From NCBI GenBank assembly GCA_038216465.1, contig JBBQQC010000007.1, positions 56,111 to 120,110 on the forward strand: a stretch of 64,000 bases of DNA, written 5' to 3'. Below, piece by piece: positions 44,049-52,645 of this stretch. Below the pieces are notes generated by a model that was not told the DNA's origin, did no database searches, and was given only the letters and a program-made list of their open reading frames with translations. How positions within the stretch are numbered: the stretch's first letter is position 1; every line of letters begins with the position of its first letter. A program made the translations under genes and the position numbers. The DNA is from JACCZX01 sp038216465. Lineage in GTDB: Bacteria; Pseudomonadota; Gammaproteobacteria; Burkholderiales; Burkholderiaceae_F.

Positions 44049-44456
44049 TCAAACAAGTAAGGTTGCATTGGGCGGAATCGCGCCGCCGCCCGCACCTTTG
44101 TCGCCGTATGCCAGCGCCGGCGGGCAAGTGAGCTTCGCCTTGCCGCCCACTTTCATTCGCTGCACGCCCTCGGTCCAGCACTTGATTACGCGGTTCAATG
44201 GAAACTCGGTGGGCTGGCCGCGTTGGTACGAGCTGTCGAATTCCTTGCCGTCCGGAAACGTGCCTTTGTAGTGCACGCGCACGACATCAGTCTCCTTCGG
44301 TTGAGCACCCTTGCCCTCGGTCAGCGGCCGGTACACCATGCCCGACGGCGTTTTTAGCGCGCCTTTTTCGGCCGCTGCCCTTTCGATCACGTCGCCCTGC
44401 GCGCGGGCCACCGCTGTGCCGAGGCCCAGAGCAATAGAAACCAGCTGCTTGATCAT
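44049..44456 (-). CDS. FKBP-type peptidyl-prolyl cis-trans isomerase, frameshifted at its end
   Basis: Exported FKBP with a signal peptide (~1-20, ending AVARAQ) and an FKBP domain reading VRVHYKGTFPDGKEFDSSY and GGAIPPNATLLV, then TGA. FKBPs end …NATLxFEVELIAIK. Here a single extra base in TTACTTG (plus-strand 44054-44060) throws the frame. Removing it restores FEVELIAIKPQ and a TAG at 44018-44020, just before the CDF start. As read, the protein lacks its last beta strand. ATG 44456 is chosen because GAGGAA lies 6-7 bases upstream. The longer frame upstream is antisense to rarA. Confidence 0.85.
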   Translation of the reverse strand: MIKQLVSIALGLGTAVARAQGDVIERAAAEKGALKTPSGMVYRPLTEGKGAQPKETDVVRVHYKGTFPDGKEFDSSYQRGQPTEFPLNRVIKCWTEGVQRMKVGGKAKLTCPPALAYGDKGAGGGAIPPNATLLV

Positions 44457-44504
44457 TTGCATTTCCTCGATGTGAATATCGCACGGGCGGATGCTAGCCT
44501 GTCG

Positions 44505-45824
44505 ATGACATTTCCCCAATCGATGCAAGACCTGTTTACCACTGCCGCGTCGGGCGTGCCGCTGGCTGAGCGCATGCGTCCGCGAACGCTCGACGATGTC
44601 GTCGGTCAGTCGCATCTGCTTGGGCGCGGCAAGCCATTGCGGGTTGCATTTGAATCCGGCCGCCCGCACTCGATGATCCTGTGGGGGCCGCCGGGCGTCG
44701 GCAAGACCACGCTGGCGCGCCTGATGGCCGACGCGTTTGGCCTGAACTTCATCGCGATCTCGGCCGTATTGGGCGGAGTCAAGGACATTCGCGACGCGGT
44801 CGAGCGGGCACAAGTGACGCGCGCGCAGTCGGGCAAACCGACCGTCGTGTTCGTCGACGAAGTTCACCGATTCAACAAGGCGCAGCAGGACGCGTTCCTG
44901 CCGCATGTCGAATCCGGCTTGTTCGTATTCGTCGGTGCGACCACCGAGAATCCTTCGTTCGAAGTGATTGGTGCGTTGCTGTCGCGCGCGGCAGTCTACG
45001 TGCTACAGCCGCTGGCGCGCGAAGAACTGCAGCAGTTGCTCGAGCGTGCACTGCGGGCCGAACTGCGCGGTGTGACAATCGACGAACGCGCGCGGGGCAT
45101 GCTGTTCGACCTCGCAGACGGTGACGCGCGGCGTTTGCTCAACGCGCTCGAGGTGGTCGGCAACGCGGCGCGCGACAAGAATCTGTCGTCGATCGACGCC
45201 GATTTCCTGCGCGATTCGCTGCCGGCAACGCTGCGCCGCTTCGACAAGGGCGGCGAGAATTTCTACGACCAAATTTCAGCGCTGCACAAATCGGTGCGCG
45301 GGTCGGATCCGGATGCGTCGCTGTACTGGATGGTGCGCATGTTCGACGGCGGCGTCGATCCGCGCTATGTTGCGCGGCGCGCGATCCGAATGGCCGCCGA
45401 GGACATCGGCCTGGCCGATCCGCGTGCACTTGAAATCTCGCTGGCAGCCGCCGATACCTACGAACGGCTGGGCTCGCCCGAGGGTGAACTCGCCCTGGCG
45501 GAAGCGATTGTTTACCTGGCCTGCGCACCGAAGTCCAACGCGGTCTATCGCGCCTACGGCGCGGTGCGCGCCTTCATCGAACAGGATGGGTCGCGGCCGG
45601 TGCCGATGCATCTGCGCAACGCACCGACGCGGCTGATGAAGGAGCTCGGCTACGGCGAAGGGTATCGGTACGCGCATAACGAAGATGGCGCGGTGGCTGC
45701 AGGCGAGACGTATCTGCCGGACGGCGTTACCGGTCAACGCTGGTATCAGCCAACGGACCGCGGCGTCGAGGCCCGGATCGCCGAGCGGCTGGCGGAGCTA
45801 CGCCGCATCAATGCGGGCAAGTAG
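44505..45824 (+). CDS. rarA: Replication-associated recombination protein RarA (MgsA)
   Basis: AAA+ ATPase related to clamp loaders, acting at stalled forks. About 439 residues from ATG 44505; ATG 44523 is an alternative. The family opening MRPRTLDDVVGQSHLLG is followed by Walker A GPPGVGKTT, Walker B VVFVDEVHRFN, sensor ATTENPSFE and the C-terminal tetramerisation region with YWMVRMFDGGVDPRYVARR. Divergent from FKBP and followed 9 bp later by serS. Confidence 0.95.
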   Translation: MTFPQSMQDLFTTAASGVPLAERMRPRTLDDVVGQSHLLGRGKPLRVAFESGRPHSMILWGPPGVGKTTLARLMADAFGLNFIAISAVLGGVKDIRDAVERAQVTRAQSGKPTVVFVDEVHRFNKAQQDAFLPHVESGLFVFVGATTENPSFEVIGALLSRAAVYVLQPLAREELQQLLERALRAELRGVTIDERARGMLFDLADGDARRLLNALEVVGNAARDKNLSSIDADFLRDSLPATLRRFDKGGENFYDQISALHKSVRGSDPDASLYWMVRMFDGGVDPRYVARRAIRMAAEDIGLADPRALEISLAAADTYERLGSPEGELALAEAIVYLACAPKSNAVYRAYGAVRAFIEQDGSRPVPMHLRNAPTRLMKELGYGEGYRYAHNEDGAVAAGETYLPDGVTGQRWYQPTDRGVEARIAERLAELRRINAGK

Positions 45825-45833
45825 CATGGGGCC

Positions 45834-47120
45834 ATGCTTGATCTAGGCCTACTGCGAAAGGATGTCGCAGGTGTCGCGGCGCGGCTGAAGACGCGCGGCT
45901 ACGAATTCGACGTCCAGCGCTTCAATACGCTGGAAACTGAGCGCAAGTCGGTTCAGACGAAAACGGAAGAGCTGCAAGCGCAGCGCAACGCACTGTCGAA
46001 ACAGATCGGCATGCTGAAGGCAAAGGGGCAGGACGCATCACACCCGCTCGCCGAAGCCGCCGCCATTCCGGATCAGGTGAAGGCGCTCGAAGTGCAGCTG
46101 TCGAATATCCAGCAGCACATGCAGCAGTGGCTGCTCGAGGTTCCGAATTTGCCTCACGCATCGGTCCCGATCGGGATGTCAGCTGACCAGAACATCGAAG
46201 TGCGCCGATGGGGAATGCTGCGAACGTTTGATTTTCCGGTAAAGGATCACGTCGATGTCGGTATCCCCCTGGGACTCGACTTCGATACCGCTGCGAAGTT
46301 ATCGGGCTCGCGCTTCGTGCTGCTCCGTGGGCCGCTGGCGCGTCTGCAGCGCGCGCTTGCCCAGTTCATGCTCGACGTGCAGACGCGTGAGCACGGATAC
46401 ACCGAGTGCTACACGCCCTACATCGTTAATGCGGATTGCCTGATCGGCACGACGCAGCTGCCGAAGTTCCGCGACGAGATGTTCGGGGTCACCAAAGGAG
46501 GCGCGGAAAAAGAAGAGATGTATCTGATCTCGACCTCCGAGATCTCGCTGACCAACACCGTGCGCGAACAAATTCTGCGGGAATCGGATTTGCCGCTGAA
46601 GCTGACCGCGCACACGCCCTGCTTTCGCTCGGAAGCGGGAAGTTACGGCAAGGACACGCGCGGGATGATCCGCAATCACCAGTTCGAGAAGGTAGAGGTG
46701 GTGCAGATCGTGCACCCGGATGCGTCGTACGACGCACATGCAGAACTGGTTGGCCATGCCGAAGCCGTGCTGCAAAAACTCGAGCTGCCGTACCGCGTGA
46801 TGTTGCTGTGTACCGGCGACACCGGCTTCGGCTCTGCCAAGACCTACGACCTCGAGGTGTGGCTGCCTGGGCAGGACGCTTATCGCGAGATTTCTTCGTG
46901 TTCAAACTTTGAAGCGTTTCAGGCGCGGCGCATGCAGTCGCGGTTTAAGAATGCGCAGGGCAAGACCGAGTTCGTGCATACGTTGAACGGCTCCGGCCTG
47001 GCGGTCGGACGCACCTTGGTCGCCGTCCTTGAAAACTATCAGCGGGCCGACGGCTGCGTCGATATCCCGGCTGTATTGCGGCCCTACATCGACGGCCTCT
47101 CGGTGCTGCGTGCGGTCTAA
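45834..47120 (+). CDS. serS: Seryl-tRNA synthetase
   Basis: Class II synthetase charging tRNA(Ser). 428 residues with the N-terminal antiparallel coiled coil (~30-105, charged, many K/E/Q) that grips the long variable arm. Motif 2 FRSEAGSYGKDTRGMIRNHQF and motif 3 GSGLAVGRTLVAVLEN are intact, as are STSEISLTN and EISSCSNFEAFQARR. ATG start 9 bp after rarA. A tRNA-Ser gene lies 40 bp downstream. Confidence 0.96.
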   Translation: MLDLGLLRKDVAGVAARLKTRGYEFDVQRFNTLETERKSVQTKTEELQAQRNALSKQIGMLKAKGQDASHPLAEAAAIPDQVKALEVQLSNIQQHMQQWLLEVPNLPHASVPIGMSADQNIEVRRWGMLRTFDFPVKDHVDVGIPLGLDFDTAAKLSGSRFVLLRGPLARLQRALAQFMLDVQTREHGYTECYTPYIVNADCLIGTTQLPKFRDEMFGVTKGGAEKEEMYLISTSEISLTNTVREQILRESDLPLKLTAHTPCFRSEAGSYGKDTRGMIRNHQFEKVEVVQIVHPDASYDAHAELVGHAEAVLQKLELPYRVMLLCTGDTGFGSAKTYDLEVWLPGQDAYREISSCSNFEAFQARRMQSRFKNAQGKTEFVHTLNGSGLAVGRTLVAVLENYQRADGCVDIPAVLRPYIDGLSVLRAV

Positions 47121-47133
47121 AGGGGCCCGCCGA

Positions 47134-47139
47134 TATAAT
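47134..47139 (+). promoter_or_regulatory. -10 box of the tRNA-Ser(CGA) promoter
   Basis: Perfect TATAAT 21 bp before the mature tRNA 5' end, in the 40-bp gap after serS. No clear -35 hexamer. This would give the tRNA its own promoter inside the serS 3' flank. Confidence 0.55.
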
Positions 47140-47160
47140 TCGCATTCGATCGCGTCGACC

Positions 47161-47251
<91 letters not shown>

Positions 47252-47273
47252 CCCCAACAAAAAGGACCCAACG

Positions 47274-47477
47274 ATGACCGTCGCACGAATCAGCGAAATC
47301 AGCAGCATCAGCAAGAAGAGTTTTGAGGACGCCATCCTTAAAGGGGTCGCTCGTGCAAATAAGACATTGAAGAATGTCAAAGGCGCCTGGGTCGAGGATC
47401 ACGAAGTATTGATCGATAAGGGCAAGGTGACGGGGTTCAAAGTGCACATGAAGGTGACTTTCGTCTTGACCGATTAG
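47274..47477 (+). CDS. Dodecin family flavin-binding protein
   Basis: 67 residues, a dodecameric flavin store. ATG 47274 is preceded by AAAGGA (47261-47266). The sequence SFEDAILKGVARANKTLKN, then GAW with the flavin-stacking W39, and KVTGFKVHMKVTFVL is the dodecin pattern. It lies 22 bp after the tRNA-Ser, so it may be read from the same promoter. Confidence 0.93.
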   Translation: MTVARISEISSISKKSFEDAILKGVARANKTLKNVKGAWVEDHEVLIDKGKVTGFKVHMKVTFVLTD

Positions 47478-47501
47478 CAGTCGGCGTCGCTGACGCGCGC
47501 G

Positions 47502-48440
47502 ATGACCGCGCGGCCTGAGGCGGCCGCCGTGCCCTCGGCGAACCGGGTTTTAGTCGGTACCGCATCGTGGACCGATCCGACGCTGATCAAGTCGCGGCGG
47601 TTTTATCCCCGGGGTTGCAGCTCGGCGGAAGACCGGCTGCGTTACTACGCGAGCCTGTTTCCGTTGGTCGAAGTCAACAGCAGCTACTACGCGCTGCCGT
47701 CGATCGACAACTCCAAGGTATGGGCCGAGCGCACGCCGGCCGAGTTCACGTTCAACGTCAAGGCGTTTCGCTTGTTCACGGGTCATCAAACGAACATCGA
47801 CGTATTGCCGCCACCGGTGCGTGATCGCCTGCCGTCGGGTATCGCGGGTAACAAGAGCATCAAGTATCGGGACGTGCCGGACCCGCTGCTCGATTTGCTC
47901 TGGCAATTTTTCATCGAGGCGCTCGCGCCGCTGCACGAACGCGGCAAGCTGGGGCTGGTGCACTTTCAGTTCACGCCTTCGCTGACATGCACGGCAGCCG
48001 CGCGCGAGCACATCGTCGAATGCCGGCAGCGGATGTCGCAGTTCGCTATATCGGTCGAGTTTCGGCATCAGAGCTGGTTCAGCGATGCGCATCGCGAGCG
48101 CACGCTCGCCTTCGAACGCGAACACGAGCTGGTGCATACCGTGGTCGACTCGCCGCGGGGATTTGTCAATGCTTTGGATGCACACTGGGAGGTCACGCAT
48201 CCGAAACTCGCGCTGGTTCGCCTGCACGGACGAAATAAGGCGACTTGGAACATCAGGAGCGGTGCGGCATCGGATCGTTTCAATTACGACTACTCGGATG
48301 CGGAACTGGCAGAACTGGCACGACCGATCAATGAGCTGACGCGCCAGGCGACGCAGGTGGATGTGATCTTTAACAACAACTTCGAAGACCAGGGCCAGCG
48401 CAACGCTCTGAGCTTGACGCGGCGGTTAACCGGCGCCTGA
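47502..48440 (+). CDS. DUF72 domain protein (YecE-like)
   Basis: 312 residues with a TIM-barrel-like DUF72 domain. Family motifs VGTASWTDPTLI, FYPRGCSSAEDRLRYYAS, VEVNSSYYALPS, FTFNVKAFRLFTGH, FEFRHQSWF-type (seen as SVEFRHQSWF) and RLHGRNKATWNI are present. No function is established for DUF72. Start by ATG 25 bp after dodecin. Confidence 0.9.
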   Translation: MTARPEAAAVPSANRVLVGTASWTDPTLIKSRRFYPRGCSSAEDRLRYYASLFPLVEVNSSYYALPSIDNSKVWAERTPAEFTFNVKAFRLFTGHQTNIDVLPPPVRDRLPSGIAGNKSIKYRDVPDPLLDLLWQFFIEALAPLHERGKLGLVHFQFTPSLTCTAAAREHIVECRQRMSQFAISVEFRHQSWFSDAHRERTLAFEREHELVHTVVDSPRGFVNALDAHWEVTHPKLALVRLHGRNKATWNIRSGAASDRFNYDYSDAELAELARPINELTRQATQVDVIFNNNFEDQGQRNALSLTRRLTGA

Positions 48441-48533
48441 TCGCCGGTCGCCCCGAACCATCAAAAGCGTTAACCTTGTCGCCCGCCGCGAGCGTGCCGC
48501 AACCTCAATTCTCGATAAGGACACAGGCCAACC

Positions 48534-50504
48534 ATGGGCAACATTGAATCAGTCCTGCACGAACGGCGCGTGTTCCCCCCGAGCGCGGAATTCGTGCGGC
48601 AAGCGAACGTTTCGGGCATGGAGGCGTATCGCGCGCTGTGCGGAGAAGCGGAGCGTGATTTCCCTGGCTTCTGGGGCCGACTCGCGCGCGAGAATCTCGA
48701 GTGGACCAAGCCGTTCACACAGGTGCTCGACGAATCGAAGGCTCCGTTTTACAAGTGGTTTGCCGACGGCGAGCTGAACGCGTCGTTCAACTGCCTCGAT
48801 CGCAATCTGCACAACGGCAACGCCGACAAGGTCGCGATCATTTTCGAGGCCGACGACGGCAAGGTCACGAAGATCACCTATCGTGAGCTGCACGCGAGGG
48901 TGTGTCAGCTGGCCAACGGCATCAAGGCGCTCGGTTACACGAAGGGCGAGCGCGCGATCATCTACATGCCGATGTCGATCGAAGCAATAGTTGCGATGCA
49001 GGCGTGTGCGCGGCTCGGCCTGACACACTCCGTAGTGTTCGGCGGTTTTTCCGCGAAGAGCGTCCACGAGCGCGTGATCGACGCCGGCGCGACGTTGATT
49101 ATTGCTGCCGACGAGCAGATGCGCGGCGGCAAGGTGATTCCGTTGAAGGTCGCGATCGACGAGGCGTTTGCGATGGGCGGCTGCGACAAGGTGCGTCACG
49201 TCATTGTGTACCGGCGTACCGGCGGCCAGGTCGCGTGGAGCGACCGCCGCGACAAGTGGATGCACGAGGTGATGGCCAATCAGCCGAACACGTGCGAGCC
49301 GGTGGGGGTGAACGCAGAGCATCCGCTGTTCATCCTGTACACATCGGGGTCGACCGGAAAGCCGAAGGGTGTGCAGCATTCGACCGGCGGCTATCTGCTG
49401 TGGGCAGCGATGACGATGAAATGGACGTTCGACATCAAGCCGGCGGATGTTTTCTGGTGCACAGCCGATGTCGGCTGGGTGACCGGCCACACCTACGTGT
49501 GCTACGGGCCGCTCGCTGTGGGCGCGACCGAAGTTATCTTCGAAGGTGTGCCGACCTATCCTGACGCGGGCCGGTTCTGGAAGCTGTGCGAAGACCACGG
49601 CGTGACGATTTTTTATACCGCACCGACGGCGATCCGTTCGTTAATCAAGGCGGGCGGCGAGTTGCCCAAAAAATACGATCTGTCGAAGCTGCGCGTGCTC
49701 GGCACCGTCGGTGAGCCGATCAATCCCGAAGCGTGGATGTGGTATCACGAGACGGTCGGCGGCGCCCGCTGCCCGATCGTCGATACGTGGTGGCAAACCG
49801 AAACCGGCGGCCACATGATCACGCCGCTGCCAGGTGCGACGCCGACGGTACCCGGCTCGGCTACGTTGCCGCTGCCCGGAATAATGGCGGCGATCGTCGA
49901 CGAGACGGGGCACGACGTCGAGAACGGGCAGGGTGGATTGCTGGTGATTAAGCGCCCTTGGCCGGCGATGATTCGCACCATCTGGGGTGACCCGGATCGT
50001 TACTGCAAGTCGTATTACCCGGAGGAGCTGGGCGGCAAGCTCTATCTGGCAGGCGACGGCTCGGTGCGCGACAAGATCACCGGCTACTTCACGATCATGG
50101 GCCGCATCGACGACGTGCTAAACGTTGCGGGCCATCGTCTTGGCACGATGGAGATCGAATCGGCGCTGGTATCGAACTCGCTCGTTGCCGAAGCGGCGGT
50201 AGTGGGCCGCCCCGATGCGACCACCGGTGAAGCGATCTGCGCGTTCGTCGTGCTGAAGCAGGCACGGCCGAACGGAAAGGACGGGCAAGAGATTGCGAAG
50301 CAGCTACGCGACTGGGTCGGCAAGGAAATCGGCCCGATCGCGAAGCCGAAGGACATTCGATTCGGCGACAATTTGCCGAAGACGCGCTCTGGAAAAATCA
50401 TGCGGCGCTTGCTGCGCTCGATCGCGAAAGGCGAAGAGATCACGCAGGATGTTTCGACGCTGGAGAATCCCGCGATCCTCGAACAGCTGAAGGTCACGCT
50501 GTAG
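48534..50504 (+). CDS. acsA: Acetyl-coenzyme A synthetase
   Basis: 656-residue AMP-forming enzyme turning acetate, ATP and CoA into acetyl-CoA. P-loop YTSGSTGKPKGVQH, DVGWVTGHTY, DTWWQTETGGHMI and the C-terminal PKTRSGKIMRR with K621, the lysine usually controlled by acetylation, are all present. ATG with AAGGA upstream. Together with a DUF4212/SSS symporter (23-25 kb) it gives uptake and activation of acetate (inference). Confidence 0.96.
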   Translation: MGNIESVLHERRVFPPSAEFVRQANVSGMEAYRALCGEAERDFPGFWGRLARENLEWTKPFTQVLDESKAPFYKWFADGELNASFNCLDRNLHNGNADKVAIIFEADDGKVTKITYRELHARVCQLANGIKALGYTKGERAIIYMPMSIEAIVAMQACARLGLTHSVVFGGFSAKSVHERVIDAGATLIIAADEQMRGGKVIPLKVAIDEAFAMGGCDKVRHVIVYRRTGGQVAWSDRRDKWMHEVMANQPNTCEPVGVNAEHPLFILYTSGSTGKPKGVQHSTGGYLLWAAMTMKWTFDIKPADVFWCTADVGWVTGHTYVCYGPLAVGATEVIFEGVPTYPDAGRFWKLCEDHGVTIFYTAPTAIRSLIKAGGELPKKYDLSKLRVLGTVGEPINPEAWMWYHETVGGARCPIVDTWWQTETGGHMITPLPGATPTVPGSATLPLPGIMAAIVDETGHDVENGQGGLLVIKRPWPAMIRTIWGDPDRYCKSYYPEELGGKLYLAGDGSVRDKITGYFTIMGRIDDVLNVAGHRLGTMEIESALVSNSLVAEAAVVGRPDATTGEAICAFVVLKQARPNGKDGQEIAKQLRDWVGKEIGPIAKPKDIRFGDNLPKTRSGKIMRRLLRSIAKGEEITQDVSTLENPAILEQLKVTL

Positions 50505-50518
50505 CTCGTGAAGTAACC

Positions 50519-50609
50519 GGAGAGATGGCCGAGCGGTCGAAGGCGCACGCCTGGAAAGTGTGTATAGGTCTAAAGCCTATCGTGGGTTCGAATCCCACTC
50601 TCTCCGCCA
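50519..50609 (+). tRNA. serW: tRNA-Ser(GGA)
   Basis: 91 nt with encoded CCA. Acceptor GGAGAGA pairs with TCTCTCC. The anticodon loop CTGGAAA gives GGA (codons UCC/UCU). The long variable arm pairs ATAGG with CCTAT; T-arm GTGGGTTCGAATCCCAC. Begins 14 bp after the acsA stop codon, so it may be co-transcribed with acsA. Confidence 0.96.
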
Positions 50610-50665
50610 GCAGTGCTTGGGCAACCGAGAATGCTCAGCACGGTTATGAGAGCGCGTAGGGGCCC

Positions 50666-51634
50666 ATGGCTACAACCTTTCTTATGCTGCCGCCGCAGAC
50701 TTCCGTCACGCGCGAGTGGGCCCAGCGCCTTGCCGCCGCGCAACTGAACCTGTCCGTCATCGTCGCGGAGGATGAGACCGACGCCGCGCGCGTCATTGCA
50801 AAAGCGGACGCTGCGTTTGGAACGCTAGCGCCCAACCTTCTGCGAGCGGCTTCAAAGCTGCGCTGGATTCAGGCACCGCAAGCAGCTCCACCTGCGGGTT
50901 GGTACTACCCCGAGCTGATCGCGCACCGCGTGGTAGTGACAAATTTCCGCGAAATCTTCAATGACCATATCGGCGCGCACATCATGGCATTCGTTCTCGC
51001 CTTTGCGCGCGGGCTGCATCAGTACCTGCCGCAGCAGCTGAGCCGTGAGTGGCGTCCGGCGCCGCTCGACACCGGAATCATCCACCTGCCTGAGGCGACG
51101 GCGCTGATAGTCGGCGTCGGGGGGATCGGTACAGAGACCGCTCGGCTTGCCGCTGCATTCGGTATGCAAGTACTTGGGGTCGACGCTCGTCGCCGCGAAG
51201 CCCCGCCCGGTGTGGTGGAGCTCTTTGAAGAAGAGGCGCTTGATTCCCTGCTGCCGCGCGCCGATTTCGTCATCCTTACCGTTCCGCATACACCGTCAAC
51301 GGAGGGCTTGATGAATCGCGCAAGGTTTCAGCGCATGAAGCGCGGCGCCTTCTTCATCAACATCGGCCGTGGCATGACCACGCGTCTCGACGATCTGGTG
51401 GCTGCGCTTAGCGCGGGTGAGATCGCCGGGGCTGCCCTTGACGTCTTCGAACAGGAGCCGCTGCCACGCGACCATCCGCTGTGGACCCTACCGGGCGTGC
51501 TGATCACTCCACACACGGCCGGGTACGGGCCGTATCTCGACGACCGACGCTACGACATCGTCTTGAATAATTGTCGCCGCTTCATTGCCGGGCAGCCGCT
51601 GCTAAACGTGGTCGACAAGTCCAGTTGGTTTTGA
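50666..51634 (+). CDS. D-2-hydroxyacid dehydrogenase, NAD-binding
   Basis: 322 residues of the D-isomer-specific 2-hydroxyacid dehydrogenase family. The Rossmann loop is VGVGGIGTE (~150), with the aspartate of VLGVDARR next. The catalytic set is arginine in NIGRG, glutamate in FEQEPLP and histidine in TPHTAG. Substrate not determinable; glyoxylate/hydroxypyruvate-type enzymes share the motifs. ATG start 57 bp after a tRNA-Ser gene. Confidence 0.9.
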   Translation: MATTFLMLPPQTSVTREWAQRLAAAQLNLSVIVAEDETDAARVIAKADAAFGTLAPNLLRAASKLRWIQAPQAAPPAGWYYPELIAHRVVVTNFREIFNDHIGAHIMAFVLAFARGLHQYLPQQLSREWRPAPLDTGIIHLPEATALIVGVGGIGTETARLAAAFGMQVLGVDARRREAPPGVVELFEEEALDSLLPRADFVILTVPHTPSTEGLMNRARFQRMKRGAFFINIGRGMTTRLDDLVAALSAGEIAGAALDVFEQEPLPRDHPLWTLPGVLITPHTAGYGPYLDDRRYDIVLNNCRRFIAGQPLLNVVDKSSWF

Positions 51635-51694
51635 AGGCGCGGACGGTGGCGAGAACCGACCTGACGAGCACTTTCCCGGCACACAAAACGCTCG

Positions 51695-51826
51695 TCACCG
51701 CCGTTGATTTTTGGCAGGCTCCGCCTTTTTCTGCGACGTCCCCGGTGCGCTGCCTTTGATGTACTTGCGGATTAAACGGCCGGTTTTGGCGTCGCGGTAA
51801 ACGGCCCAGGTTGGGGTCGGGTGCAT
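51695..51826 (-). CDS. Possible 43-residue basic protein
   Basis: ATG 51826 opens a frame reading TWAVYRDAKTGRLIRKYIKG and a lysine-rich tail. The W..RDAKTGR..KYIK pattern resembles tiny basic proteins of unknown function seen in proteobacteria, but I cannot confirm homology. A longer frame reaches 51970 without homology-like content. This is the only gene candidate in the 363-bp gap between the dehydrogenase and the PaiB-like gene. Confidence 0.4.
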   Translation of the reverse strand: MHPTPTWAVYRDAKTGRLIRKYIKGSAPGTSQKKAEPAKNQRR

Positions 51827-51924
51827 GGTGCGCGATTGCGAATGACAGGCCCTGATGATTGTCGTATTGCGCTCGGGCGAAGGCGCGATATGCGAGGCGC
51901 GGCCGATGCATTTGTTTGGGGGTG

Positions 51925-51946
51925 AAAAGGCGGCAGTACGCCTTTT
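51925..51946. terminator. Hairpin terminator after the PaiB-like gene
   Basis: AAAAGGCG, 6-nt loop, CGCCTTTT: a perfect 8-bp stem whose outer pairs are A-T, so each strand ends in TTTT. On the minus strand it lies about 50 bp past the PaiB-like stop. Fits a bidirectional intrinsic terminator. Confidence 0.6.
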
Positions 51947-51997
51947 GCAGGCTCGCAAGCGCGCCCGCACTGGTGAAGCAAGCGTTGGTGCGATTTG

Positions 51998-52636
51998 CTA
52001 GCTGCCTTTCGGCGGCATCACCAAAGAAGCCATCGCCGCGGCCGCGTCGCTGGGGTCCTGCATCAACCCTTCCGCCACGCCGATTCGATCCTTTTCAGGC
52101 CGGTTCTGGCTCACTTTCCATTTGCCGGTGAGCGTCACGATCGGAATCTCGATACCGACAATCGACGCCACCATGGTGTCGATGAAATCGGCAGGAGCGT
52201 CGGTGACCTTCCACGGCTCGGTGCGCGGTGCTTCATGATGCTTGGTCAATTTCTGGACGAACTGTCGCAGCCAGGCGCGGTCGTCGACCACGCACAACGG
52301 TCCGCGCGCGTGCACGACCGCGTAATTCCAAGTCGGCACGACCTTGCCGTGTTCCTGCTTCGTCGGGTACCACGCGGGCGAAATGTAGGTGTGCGGGCCC
52401 TGAAAAATCACCAGCGCATCGACCTCGCTCAAGTGATCGCGCCACACCGGATTGGCGCGCGCGACGTGGCCGCGCAGTGTTCCGAACGGCGCCGGTTGCG
52501 GATCGATCTCGAACGGAATGTGATTGGCATCGAGCCCGTTAGCGTTCATCACGACCAGCGCGCCAAGCGTGTTCGAGCGAATCAGCTGGTGCAGGACGTC
52601 GACGCGCGTTTCGGCGAAATGACCGGGTACGTACAT
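51998..52636 (-). CDS. FMN-binding PaiB-family protein
   Basis: 212 residues of the PaiB/FMN-binding split-barrel group (COG2808): MYVPGHFAE at the start, NHIPFEID-like core (seen as ANHIPFEID), ARANPVWRDH, FQGPHTYISPAWYPTK, VPTWNYAVVHARG and GIEIPIVTLTGKWKVSQNR. Members are annotated as transcriptional repressors or FMN-binding proteins; the biochemical role is uncertain. It starts 9 bp after the ABC ATPase gene stop, so they are co-transcribed. Confidence 0.92.
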   Translation of the reverse strand: MYVPGHFAETRVDVLHQLIRSNTLGALVVMNANGLDANHIPFEIDPQPAPFGTLRGHVARANPVWRDHLSEVDALVIFQGPHTYISPAWYPTKQEHGKVVPTWNYAVVHARGPLCVVDDRAWLRQFVQKLTKHHEAPRTEPWKVTDAPADFIDTMVASIVGIEIPIVTLTGKWKVSQNRPEKDRIGVAEGLMQDPSDAAAAMASLVMPPKGS

Positions 52637-52645
52637 TGTCGGCAG

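Noticed and set aside
42986..44131. Long plus-strand open frame of 381 codons
   Set aside because: Antisense to the CDF gene and the FKBP 3' end, both with clear family motifs. Its composition is rich in R, H, D and Q, typical of GC-rich antisense frames.
44457..44906. Upstream extension of the FKBP frame
   Set aside because: Antisense to rarA, with no homology-like content; the signal peptide and ribosome binding site fix the start at 44456.
50519..52000. Genomic island inserted at tRNA-Ser(GGA)
   Set aside because: No integrase, no repeated tRNA 3' end and no composition shift seen; the following genes are ordinary metabolic genes.
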